Shown here: positions 9,216-16,971 of the stretch, in pieces
Layout of the letters: the number at the start of each line of letters is the position of its first letter
How positions within the stretch are numbered: position 1 is the first letter of the stretch
Assembly (NCBI GenBank): GCA_944383825.1
Contig: CALWRA010000011.1
Coordinates: 1 to 64,000, forward strand
Direction of reading: 5' to 3'
Length of the DNA: 64,000 nt
Source: an uncultured Acetatifactor sp.
GTDB taxonomy: Bacteria; Bacillota; Clostridia; Lachnospirales; Lachnospiraceae
Notes under the pieces: model-generated
Database searches by the model: none
Told to the model about the DNA's origin: nothing
What the model saw: only the letters and a program-made list of their open reading frames with translations
Program-made: the position numbers and the translations under genes

Positions 9216-11489
9216 ATGGAGACCATTAATGGGTATGTTGAACATATTATTTTTCAAAACAGTGAAAACGGCTATACTGTGATGAGCCTTGGAGTGGAGG
9301 GAGAAGAGATCACCTGCGTCGGAATGTGCGGGGGTCTGACTCGGGGAGAAAGCATAACCGCACAGGGAGAGCTGGTGGAGCATCCGGTGTATGGAACTCA
9401 GTTTAGGATTAGCGCTTACCGGGTGACGGCTCCTGGAGACAGCGTCAGCATGGAACGATATTTGGGTTCCGGTGCGGTAAAGGGGGTGGGAGCTGCACTG
9501 GCAGCCCGTATTGTAAAAAAGTTCGGGGACGATACCTTCCGCATCATAGAGCAGGAACCGGAACGGCTTGCGGAGATCAAAGGGATCAGTGAGCGCAAGG
9601 CAATGGAGATCGCCGTCCAAATGGAAGAAAAAAAAGAGCTAAGGGAGGCTTTGGTGTATCTCCAGCAATTTGGTATCTCCAACGCTTTGGCGGTGAAAAT
9701 CTATGACGCTTATGGAATGGATATTTATCGAATCTTAAAGGAAAACCCGTATAAAATAGCAGAGGATATCAGCGGCGTAGGCTTTAAGAGAGCGGATGAG
9801 ATTGCTTCCAAAACCGGCATACGCATGGACTCCGAATACCGCATACGAAGCGGGATTATGTATACTCTGATGCAGGCGGCGGGGGAAGGACACTGCTATC
9901 TGCCCATGAATATTCTGCTTGAGAGAGCGCATATATTATTGGGTGTAAATCAAGCGGATATTCGTCCCCAGGCGGATAATCTTATGATGGATAAAAAGCT
10001 GGTGATCAGACAGGACTGCGTTTTTACAGCCTCTTATTACTATGCGGAATTAAACTGTGCAAGAATGCTCCATGAGCTGAATGTTTCTATGTGGAAGGAA
10101 GCCCAGGGCTCTCCTGAGGATCAGGATTGTTTTTCCGCTGCCGCAGCCTGGGAGGAGAAAGCCTACAGGAATCTGGAAAAGCAGGCATGTGAATTGCAGA
10201 TGGAGCTGGACGGCCTTCAGCTGAAGGCCGTTATGGAATCCATCCGAAACGGCCTGTTTATTCTCTCGGGAGGACCTGGAACGGGAAAAACTACCACTAT
10301 CAATATGATGATACGGTATTTTGAAACCCAGGGTCTTGACATTTTTCTGGCGGCGCCCACGGGAAGAGCGGCGAAGAGGATGACGGAGGCTACCGGTTTT
10401 GAAGCCAGAACCATACACCGGCTTCTGGAGCTCAACAGCGCGCTCTCTGACGAGGATTCCAAAAGGATCAGCTTTGAAAAGAATGAACAAAATCCTCTGG
10501 AGGCGGATGTGATTATCATTGATGAAATGTCAATGGTGGATATCCAGCTTTTCCAGTCCCTGCTGCGTGCAGTGGCGCCGGGAACCAGGCTGATTCTGGT
10601 GGGGGATGTGAATCAGCTTCCCAGCGTAGGTCCCGGGCAGGTGCTCAAGAATATTATGGACAGCGGGACCTTTCCCATGGTGGTTCTGCAGAAAATTTTC
10701 CGGCAGGCGGAGAAAAGCGATATTGTGGTAAATGCGCATAGAATCAACAGGGGAGAGCAGATAGCGCTGGATAATAAATCCCGGGATTTCTTTTTGCTGG
10801 AAAGAAGGGACGTGAATATTATCTACAAACATATGATACAGCTGATTCGGGAGAAACTGCCGCCTTATGTAAATGCGGGCTCCTATGACATACAGGTACT
10901 TACTCCCATGAGAAAGGGCAGTCTGGGGTGCGAGACTTTAAACGGAATTCTTCAGAGACATCTGAATCCTCCTTCTCCAGACAAAAAGGAGTATGCCGGT
11001 CAGAATGGAGTTTACAGGGAGGGGGATAAGGTGATGCAGGTCAAAAATAACTATCAGCTGGAGTGGGAGATTGTAAGCCGCTATGGTATTCCCATCGACC
11101 GCGGTGTGGGAGTGTTTAACGGCGATATGGGAAGAATTGTGGAAATCAGCGATGCCGCAGCAAGCCTGGTGGTGGAATATGACGAGCACAGGAGAGTCAC
11201 TTATCCTTTTTCTTTGCTGGAGGAACTGGAGCTGTCCTATGCTATAACCATACACAAGGCTCAGGGCAGCGAATATCCTGCGGTAATAATGCCGCTGCTA
11301 GGCGGCCCCAGGATGCTGCTGAACAGAAACTTACTGTATACAGGAATTACCCGGGCGAAAAGCTGTGTTACCATTCTGGGCAGCAGCGCCACTGTAAGAG
11401 AAATGATCGATAATGCCGGTGAAAATAAGCGTTATACTGCTCTTTCCCAGCGGATCAGGGAAATTGCCGCAGATATGGAAGCGGATTAA
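9216..11489 (+). CDS. recD2: RecD2 family DNA helicase
   Basis: A 5'-3' superfamily 1B helicase of 757 residues, typical for RecD2, which acts in repair and replication-fork maintenance without RecBC. The N-terminal extension includes an OB-like strand region and helix-hairpin-helix segments (GVGAALAARIVKKFG, IKGISERKA, ISGVGFKRADEIA). Walker A is GGPGTGKTT near residue 352, Walker B IIDEMSMVD, and motif III is LVGDVNQLPSVGPG. The C-terminal UvrD-like motif is SYAITIHKAQGSEYPAV, then LLYTGITRAK. The ribosome site (GTTGAGG) is weak. comF follows after about 40 bases. Confidence 0.95.
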   Translation: METINGYVEHIIFQNSENGYTVMSLGVEGEEITCVGMCGGLTRGESITAQGELVEHPVYGTQFRISAYRVTAPGDSVSMERYLGSGAVKGVGAALAARIVKKFGDDTFRIIEQEPERLAEIKGISERKAMEIAVQMEEKKELREALVYLQQFGISNALAVKIYDAYGMDIYRILKENPYKIAEDISGVGFKRADEIASKTGIRMDSEYRIRSGIMYTLMQAAGEGHCYLPMNILLERAHILLGVNQADIRPQADNLMMDKKLVIRQDCVFTASYYYAELNCARMLHELNVSMWKEAQGSPEDQDCFSAAAAWEEKAYRNLEKQACELQMELDGLQLKAVMESIRNGLFILSGGPGTGKTTTINMMIRYFETQGLDIFLAAPTGRAAKRMTEATGFEARTIHRLLELNSALSDEDSKRISFEKNEQNPLEADVIIIDEMSMVDIQLFQSLLRAVAPGTRLILVGDVNQLPSVGPGQVLKNIMDSGTFPMVVLQKIFRQAEKSDIVVNAHRINRGEQIALDNKSRDFFLLERRDVNIIYKHMIQLIREKLPPYVNAGSYDIQVLTPMRKGSLGCETLNGILQRHLNPPSPDKKEYAGQNGVYREGDKVMQVKNNYQLEWEIVSRYGIPIDRGVGVFNGDMGRIVEISDAAASLVVEYDEHRRVTYPFSLLEELELSYAITIHKAQGSEYPAVIMPLLGGPRMLLNRNLLYTGITRAKSCVTILGSSATVREMIDNAGENKRYTALSQRIREIAADMEAD

Positions 11490-11528
11490 GAGAAATCAAA
11501 GTTTCGGAGAGGGTCCGAAAGGCGGATC

Positions 11529-12275
11529 ATGATTGATTTGAAAAAGACAAAAATTTATTCTTTCTGCAGCATGGCGGGCAGACAAGTCATACAGCTGCTT
11601 TTTCCGCTGCGATGCCCTGTGTGCGATGGTATCGTGCGCCCATATGGCGAAAAAATATGCCTGGACTGCATGAAGAAATTAAAGCTTCTGACACCTCCAA
11701 GGTGCATGATCTGCGGAAAAAAGCTGATGGATCAGGAGGAATACTGCGGAGACTGCAGAAAAAGAAAACATAATTTTGTCCGCGGAAGAGCACTATATGA
11801 ATATGAGAGTGTGGCAGGCTGCATTTATCGTTTTAAATACGGAAACCGCAGAGAATATGCGGATTTTTTCGGAGAGGAGATCAGTCGCCTTTTGGAAGGG
11901 TTTATTCGGGAAATACAACCGGACGCTCTGGTGCCAATCCCTCTTCACAGAAGCAGGCGCAGGACAAGAGGGTATAATCAGGCGGCTCTTTTGGCAAGAG
12001 CCGTTGGAAAGTATTCGGGAGTGCCAGTTTATGAAAATTTGCTTAAAAGAGTGAAAAATACGGCGCCTCTTAAGCGCCAAAATCCTGAAGAAAGGCAAAA
12101 TAATTTGAAAAAGGCTTTCCATATATGGCAAAATGATGTAAAATTAAGTACGATTATAATAATAGATGATATTTATACTACTGGAAGCACGATGGATGAA
12201 GCGGCGAAGGTGCTCGGAGAGCATGGGGCGGAGAGGGTATATTTTATCACCCTTGCAAGCGGCACCGGAGTTTAG
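11529..12275 (+). CDS. comF: ComF family protein
   Basis: A 248-residue ComFC-type protein used in DNA uptake by competent Firmicutes and possibly in other DNA metabolism. The N-terminal zinc-binding part has CPVCDG, CLDC, CMICGKK and CGDCR. The C-terminal half is a phosphoribosyltransferase fold with the PRPP-binding loop IIIIDDIYTTGSTMDEA (about residue 208) and VPIPLHRSRRRTRGYNQA. The next gene is a YvyF homologue, as in Bacillus, where comFC is followed by yvyF and flagellar genes. Whether the organism is naturally competent cannot be told from this window. Confidence 0.92.
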   Translation: MIDLKKTKIYSFCSMAGRQVIQLLFPLRCPVCDGIVRPYGEKICLDCMKKLKLLTPPRCMICGKKLMDQEEYCGDCRKRKHNFVRGRALYEYESVAGCIYRFKYGNRREYADFFGEEISRLLEGFIREIQPDALVPIPLHRSRRRTRGYNQAALLARAVGKYSGVPVYENLLKRVKNTAPLKRQNPEERQNNLKKAFHIWQNDVKLSTIIIIDDIYTTGSTMDEAAKVLGEHGAERVYFITLASGTGV

Positions 12276-12306
12276 CGTATGATAAACATGGGCGGAGGTT
12301 ATTTTT

Positions 12307-12711
12307 ATGAACATTAGAAATTGCAAAGTATGCGGTAGAATATTTAACTATGTGTCGGGGCCCGTTCTATGCCAGGCGTGCAGGGAATCTCTGGAGGGCA
12401 AGTTTCAAGAGGTGAAGGAGTACATACGCAGCCACCCGGGAGTAGGTATTTCCGAGGTGTCGAAGGCCTGTGATGTAGATCCGGCGCAGATCAGGCAGTG
12501 GCTGCGTGATGAGCGTCTGGAGGTGACGGAGGATTCTCCCATCTTTTTGACATGTGAAATCTGCGGCGCGTCTATTCGATCCGGCCGGTACTGTGACAAA
12601 TGCAAATTTGATATGACCAAGGGCTTTAAGAAAATCATTGAAAGCAATAAGCCAAAGCCGCCGAAAAAGGAGCCTGTGGATCATGACAATGCAAGAATGA
12701 GATTTCTGTAA
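12307..12711 (+). CDS. yvyF: YvyF-like flagellar operon protein
   Basis: A 134-residue protein matching the TIGR03826/YvyF family. The N-terminal zinc ribbon is CKVCGRIFNY...CQAC; a middle helix-turn-helix-like segment is VGISEVSKACDVDPAQIRQWL; a second zinc ribbon is CEICGASIRSGRYCDKC. The family is found next to comF and flagellar late genes in Bacillus, and its exact role is uncertain. Here flgM and flgK do not follow, so only the comF-yvyF pair is kept. GCGGAGG lies before the ATG. Confidence 0.82.
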   Translation: MNIRNCKVCGRIFNYVSGPVLCQACRESLEGKFQEVKEYIRSHPGVGISEVSKACDVDPAQIRQWLRDERLEVTEDSPIFLTCEICGASIRSGRYCDKCKFDMTKGFKKIIESNKPKPPKKEPVDHDNARMRFL

Positions 12712-12725
12712 ATGGAGGAGCGGTT

Positions 12726-13112
12726 ATGCTGAATGAAGAACGTATTATCCTTATGACCAAAATGGCTTCCTATGAGGAGCATAAGGGTAAGGAGAACGTT
12801 GCTATCGGCAAATATTTTCGCAGCGACTATATCGGTCTTCAGGTGCTGAAGTCTGTTTTCTGCGCCACCATAGCCTATGCGATTGTATTTGCTCTCTTTG
12901 TGTTTTATGATTTTGAGCTTTTTATGCAGGATATTTATAAAATGGATCTGATTACGTTTGCCCAGAGAGTGCTGTTGTATTATGGGATTACGGTGGTGGC
13001 TTATGGCGTAATTGCATACATTCTGCATTCTTACCGATATGCAAAAGCAAAGAAAAGCCTGAAATGCTATTATCATAATCTGAAAAAGCTGAATTCTCTG
13101 TACGAAGAATAG
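12726..13112 (+). CDS. small two-helix membrane protein, function unknown
   Basis: A 128-residue protein not recognised as a named family. It has a soluble N-terminus with acidic and basic residues, a hydrophobic helix at about 38-62, an amphipathic link, a second helix at about 82-103, and a basic C-terminal tail (YRYAKAKKSLKCYYHNLKKL). It starts 15 bases after yvyF behind ATGGAGGAG, and the next gene begins about 70 bases on, so it belongs to the recD2-comF-yvyF-cdaA run. Topology suggests both ends in the cytoplasm. Confidence 0.7.
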   Translation: MLNEERIILMTKMASYEEHKGKENVAIGKYFRSDYIGLQVLKSVFCATIAYAIVFALFVFYDFELFMQDIYKMDLITFAQRVLLYYGITVVAYGVIAYILHSYRYAKAKKSLKCYYHNLKKLNSLYEE

Positions 13113-13180
13113 CACCGGCGCTGGTCGCTGGGATTCGGCGCTTGGAGAATAGCGGCATTAGGCGTTACCTGGAGGATAGA

Positions 13181-14383
13181 ATGACTGGTTTACTGGAATT
13201 TAGAGAAAAATTAAAGCTGTTTTACAGTAAAAATGAATTTTTGATTTTACCCCTTATAAAGTTTTTGCTGGCACTTATGGTACTGAACACTGTGAACGGG
13301 CAGCTGGGCTACATGACGCAGTTGGATAATATTGCCGTTGTATTGATCGTTGCTCTACTGTGCTCTTTTCTGCCGATGGGCAGCATTGCCCTTTTTGCGT
13401 TCCTGTTCAGCCTGGCGCATATGTATGCCCTTTCCCTGGAAGTAGCTGCAGTGGGTTTCTGCGTGTATTTGCTGATGTTTTTGCTGTTTCTGCGGTTCAG
13501 TCATAAGGAAGCCCTTGTAGTGGTGATTACACCCATTCTGTGCGTGCTGCAGGTGCCCTATATCATGCCTGTGGCCATGGGACTTTTAGGAACTCCGGCT
13601 TCAGCTGTTTCAGTGGCCTGCGGCGTTATAGTGTACTATCTGTTTATGACCGTTTCAGGCAGCGCTTCCACAATTAACACAATGGGAGATGAGGAAGCCA
13701 CTGCCAAGCTGAGGCTTATCATTGACGGCATTCTGAATAACCGTGAAATGCTTGTAATGGTGGCTGCATTTGCCATTACTGTAATTGTTGTGTATCTGCT
13801 TCGCAGGATGGCTGTGGATCACTGCTGGACCATTGCTATGATAGCGGGGGCTATGACAAATCTGGTTATTCTTTTGCTGGGAGACCTGATGTACAACACC
13901 AATTTGTCTGTGCTGAACGCTGTGCTGGGGACGGCGGCCGCTATTGCAGCGGCAAAGATCATAGAATTTTTCCGCTTCTGTGTGGATTACAGCAGGACGG
14001 AGAAGGTACAGTTTGAGGACGATGAATATTATTATTACGTGAAGGCAGTGCCCAAGATGACGGTTACGGCGCCTACAAAGACAGTAAAGAGGATTAATAC
14101 CCAGAGGCGTCCTGCGCCTGCGGGCAGAAGTACGGGGGAGGGAACCAGAGCTGGGGCAGCATCCGCCGCCAGAAGCGGAGCCGGCCAAAGAACAAGAAAT
14201 GTAACCACGGAGAGAATTACTTCCGGACAGATCCGTACAGGGAGAAACGGAAGATATGACCAGAGGAGGAGCCAGGGGACCGGCGCTGCGCGCAGAAATG
14301 ATCCCATAAACAGCGGCAGGAGTGTGACCATCAACAGCAATATGACCGACGAGAACGGGGATGACTACGAAGAATTGTTTTGA
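13181..14383 (+). CDS. polytopic membrane protein with Arg/Ser/Gly-rich tail, upstream of cdaA
   Basis: A 400-residue protein, not assigned to a named function. Residues about 20-275 form roughly eight hydrophobic helices. The tail from about 285 is hydrophilic: an acidic and tyrosine-rich patch (FEDDEYYYYVKAV), then about 100 residues rich in Arg, Ser, Gly, Thr and Ala, probably disordered, ending in acidic DENGDDYEELF. GGAGG (13171-13175) lies 5 bases before the chosen ATG; an earlier TTG at 13142 has no ribosome site. It sits 49 bases before cdaA, so a link to cyclic-di-AMP signalling or the envelope is possible but not shown. Confidence 0.75.
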   Translation: MTGLLEFREKLKLFYSKNEFLILPLIKFLLALMVLNTVNGQLGYMTQLDNIAVVLIVALLCSFLPMGSIALFAFLFSLAHMYALSLEVAAVGFCVYLLMFLLFLRFSHKEALVVVITPILCVLQVPYIMPVAMGLLGTPASAVSVACGVIVYYLFMTVSGSASTINTMGDEEATAKLRLIIDGILNNREMLVMVAAFAITVIVVYLLRRMAVDHCWTIAMIAGAMTNLVILLLGDLMYNTNLSVLNAVLGTAAAIAAAKIIEFFRFCVDYSRTEKVQFEDDEYYYYVKAVPKMTVTAPTKTVKRINTQRRPAPAGRSTGEGTRAGAASAARSGAGQRTRNVTTERITSGQIRTGRNGRYDQRRSQGTGAARRNDPINSGRSVTINSNMTDENGDDYEELF

Positions 14384-14432
14384 GATAAAAACATTTCAGA
14401 GCTTTCATATTATATGATAGGGATGATTGATC

Positions 14433-15326
14433 ATGCAGTGGTTTGAGACGGTAGTTGATTACTTAAAAGACTTTAGTATTTACAGAACGACAATGGGGAT
14501 AAGCGATCTCTTCGAGATTTTGATTATCGCCTTTTTGCTGTACTATATTTTAGTATGGATGAAGACTACCAGAGCATGGCTTCTGCTAAAGGGCTTAATT
14601 GTAATCCTGATTTTCCTGTTACTGGCGTATGTGTTCCATATGAAGACGATTCTCTGGATGGCGCAGAATATTTTGGGGTTTGCCGTGACTGCTTTGATTG
14701 TTGTGCTTCAGCCGGAACTACGGAATGCTTTGGAGGAGCTGGGGAAAAAGAATCTGCTGAAATCAGTGCTGCCATTTGAATCCAGACGCGGGGTGGAGGA
14801 TCTGTTTTCCCAGAAAACCATCAATGAGATCACAAAGGCATGTGCAGAGATGGGAAAGGTGAAAACCGGTGCGCTGATTGTCATCGAGCAGAATGTTTCT
14901 CTGCGGGATTATGAGCGTACAGGAATCGACGTGGATGGTATTGTCACCAGCCAGCTTCTGATCAATATATTTGAACATAATACACCTTTGCACGATGGCG
15001 CTGTGATTATCCGGGGAAACAGGATTACGTCGGCCACCTGCTATCTGCCTCTTTCCGATAATATGGGGCTGAGCAAGGAATTGGGCACCAGGCACAGAGC
15101 CGGCGTGGGCATTTCTGAGGTATCGGACTCCCTAACAGTGATTGTGTCTGAGGAGACAGGGAGGATCAGTGTGGCTTATGAGGGGCAGCTTTCCAGAAAT
15201 CTGGATGCGGAGGAGCTCAAGCAACGTCTGCAACAGATTTTAAAGAAGGATAACGAGGAGACAGTCAAAAGCAAACGTATCTGGAAGGGAAGGAGCAAGG
15301 CCGCTGATGAGAAAAAGAATATTTAA
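14433..15326 (+). CDS. cdaA: diadenylate cyclase CdaA
   Basis: Membrane-bound diadenylate cyclase that makes the second messenger c-di-AMP from two ATP. It has 297 residues. N-terminal hydrophobic helices lie at about 26-44, 52-70 and 76-92. The DAC domain has the catalytic DGA motif (LHDGAVII, 188-190) and GTRHRA (218-223). c-di-AMP controls potassium and osmotic balance and the cell wall in Firmicutes. cdaR follows and overlaps by 20 bases, the conserved arrangement. The usual third gene, glmM, is absent here. The ATG at 14433 is preferred over a TTG two codons earlier. Confidence 0.95.
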   Translation: MQWFETVVDYLKDFSIYRTTMGISDLFEILIIAFLLYYILVWMKTTRAWLLLKGLIVILIFLLLAYVFHMKTILWMAQNILGFAVTALIVVLQPELRNALEELGKKNLLKSVLPFESRRGVEDLFSQKTINEITKACAEMGKVKTGALIVIEQNVSLRDYERTGIDVDGIVTSQLLINIFEHNTPLHDGAVIIRGNRITSATCYLPLSDNMGLSKELGTRHRAGVGISEVSDSLTVIVSEETGRISVAYEGQLSRNLDAEELKQRLQQILKKDNEETVKSKRIWKGRSKAADEKKNI

Positions 15327-16578
15327 GAACTGGGGCCTGAAGCTTGCCTCTTTGCTTCTTGCTTTTATTTTGTGGTTTCTGGTGGTCCAGATAGAAGATC
15401 CCATTGGAAACAAAACCTTTAATAATATTACTGTAAGACTGGTCAATACTGAACTTTTGGAAAATGAGAATAAGGTATACGAGGTGCTTGACGGCACCGA
15501 TACGGTGGATGTAACGGTCAGCGCGCCAAACAGTATCAGAGAACAGCTTCGGGCGGCTGATATTGTGGCTGAGGCGGATATCAGCAAGCTGACAGATATT
15601 AACACGGTGGCGATTACTTATACCGTCAATTATGAAATAGATGGGATCAGAGGAGATCACGATGTAGTCCGCCTGAGTGTGGAAGACAAGAGCAGCAAAT
15701 GGGTGAGGTTGCAGTCGGGGACCGTAGGCGAGGTTGCCGAGGGCTATATGGTGTCCGGCGCTTCTCCGGATCAGACGCTGATTGAGGTCACAGGGCCGGA
15801 ATCTGTCATCGATAGTATCAGCTATGCGGGAGTGGAGATTGACGTTACGGGCGCTACCAGCAATCTGTCTGCAAATGTGGAAATACAGCTGTATGATGGA
15901 GAAGGAAATGTGGTTGAGGCTTCCAATGTGACAAAGAATGTGAATTATGTCCATATGTCGGTGGACGTTCTTGCAGTGAAGGAGGTTCCCATAGAGCTGA
16001 ACGTAATGGGTGAACCGGCAGCGGGCTATCTCGCTACGGGAGTAGCAGAGAGCAGTCCGGCAACCGTTCGTCTTGCAGGCACATCCTATGCGCTGTCCTC
16101 TGTAACTGCAATTAGTATACCGGAGGAGGAGCTGGATATTTCCGGCGCGGAGGAAACCCTTATAAAGACTATTCATCTGAGAGACTATTTGCCGGAGAAT
16201 ACCAGATTGGCCGATAATGGTTTCAGCGGTAGGATTACGGCCACGGTGTACATCGAACCCATTGTGGAAAAAAGGCTGGAAGTGCCTGCTGAAAACATCA
16301 GCATTACAAATCTACCTCAGGGATTAGAGGCTCAGCTTCAGGAGGACGAGATCAGCTATACGCTGAATGTGTACGGACTGGACGCCGTAATTTCCCCTTT
16401 GGAGCAGAGCGCCGTGAGAGGCGTTGTTGACATCGGCGCGTGGATGGCAGAGGAAGAACGGGAGGAGTTGTCCCCCGGAATTTATTCGATGCCAATTACC
16501 TTTGAATTGTCGGAGGATGTCAATATAGAAAGCGATGTTTACGCAAGGATGGTGGTGACTGAACAGCAGGAATCATAG
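15307..16578 (+). CDS. cdaR: YbbR-domain protein CdaR, regulator of CdaA
   Basis: A 423-residue extracellular protein held by one N-terminal membrane helix (LKLASLLLAFILWFLVVQI, about 10-30). Behind it is a series of about four YbbR repeats, beta-rich domains of about 80 residues visible as recurring segments such as VDVTVSAPNSI, LIEVTGPESVID and ATVRLAGTSYAL. CdaR binds CdaA and modulates its activity in Bacillus and Listeria. The start lies inside the end of cdaA, with AAGGAG about 11 bases before it, so the two are translationally linked. Confidence 0.92.
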   Translation: MRKRIFKNWGLKLASLLLAFILWFLVVQIEDPIGNKTFNNITVRLVNTELLENENKVYEVLDGTDTVDVTVSAPNSIREQLRAADIVAEADISKLTDINTVAITYTVNYEIDGIRGDHDVVRLSVEDKSSKWVRLQSGTVGEVAEGYMVSGASPDQTLIEVTGPESVIDSISYAGVEIDVTGATSNLSANVEIQLYDGEGNVVEASNVTKNVNYVHMSVDVLAVKEVPIELNVMGEPAAGYLATGVAESSPATVRLAGTSYALSSVTAISIPEEELDISGAEETLIKTIHLRDYLPENTRLADNGFSGRITATVYIEPIVEKRLEVPAENISITNLPQGLEAQLQEDEISYTLNVYGLDAVISPLEQSAVRGVVDIGAWMAEEEREELSPGIYSMPITFELSEDVNIESDVYARMVVTEQQES

Positions 16579-16624
16579 CGACAGGTGAAAGCTACCGCGA
16601 TTGAGGGAAGCAGGACGTTATGTT

Positions 16625-16653
16625 TTGACATGGCAGACTAATCATGCTATAGT
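16625..16653 (+). promoter_or_regulatory. promoter of the HPr-leuA unit
   Basis: Perfect -35 TTGACA (16625-16630), a 17-base spacer, and TATAGT (16648-16653) with an extended TGC before it. The predicted leader before the HPr-like gene is only about 30 bases, too short for a T-box or leucine attenuator. Confidence 0.85.
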
Positions 16654-16689
16654 TTAAAGAGAAGCGAAAGAAAGCGGAGGAACGACTAT

Positions 16690-16953
16690 ATGGTAAGTCA
16701 GAAAGTAGTTATCAAAAACCCAACTGGCTTGCACCTGAGACCGGCAGGAATTTTGTGCAAAGAGGCGATGCAGTTTAAGTCATTGATTACCTTTTCTTTT
16801 AAGGACAATACAGCAAATGCAAAGAGTGTGTTGAGTGTGCTGGGAGCCTGTGTCAAATGCGGAGATGAAATTGAGTTTGTGTGCGAGGGAGAGGATGAAG
16901 AGGAGGCATTGAAGACCCTTGTGGCGGCTGTGGAAAACGGACTGGGGGAGTGA
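16690..16953 (+). CDS. HPr family phosphocarrier
   Basis: An 87-residue HPr-like protein. The phosphoryl-accepting histidine is His15 in GLHLRPAG, and the regulatory serine is Ser46 in AKSVLSVLGACVKCGDEIE, in exactly the canonical positions. HPr passes phosphate from enzyme I to sugar-specific IIA proteins; Ser46 phosphorylation signals catabolite repression in Firmicutes. No ptsI lies beside it. It is unusually co-transcribed with leuA (18-base gap), so it may be a second, Crh-like HPr; retention of His15 argues against Crh itself. Confidence 0.88.
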   Translation: MVSQKVVIKNPTGLHLRPAGILCKEAMQFKSLITFSFKDNTANAKSVLSVLGACVKCGDEIEFVCEGEDEEEALKTLVAAVENGLGE

Positions 16954-16971
16954 GAAAGGAAGGCCTTTGTA

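Noticed and set aside
15265..16176. 303-codon open frame on the - strand
   Set aside because: It lies within cdaR, has low-complexity composition typical of the reverse strand, and no family resemblance.
16654..16689. T-box or leucine leader before leuA
   Set aside because: The leader from the promoter is about 30 bases and the first gene is the HPr-like one, so there is no space for an attenuator.
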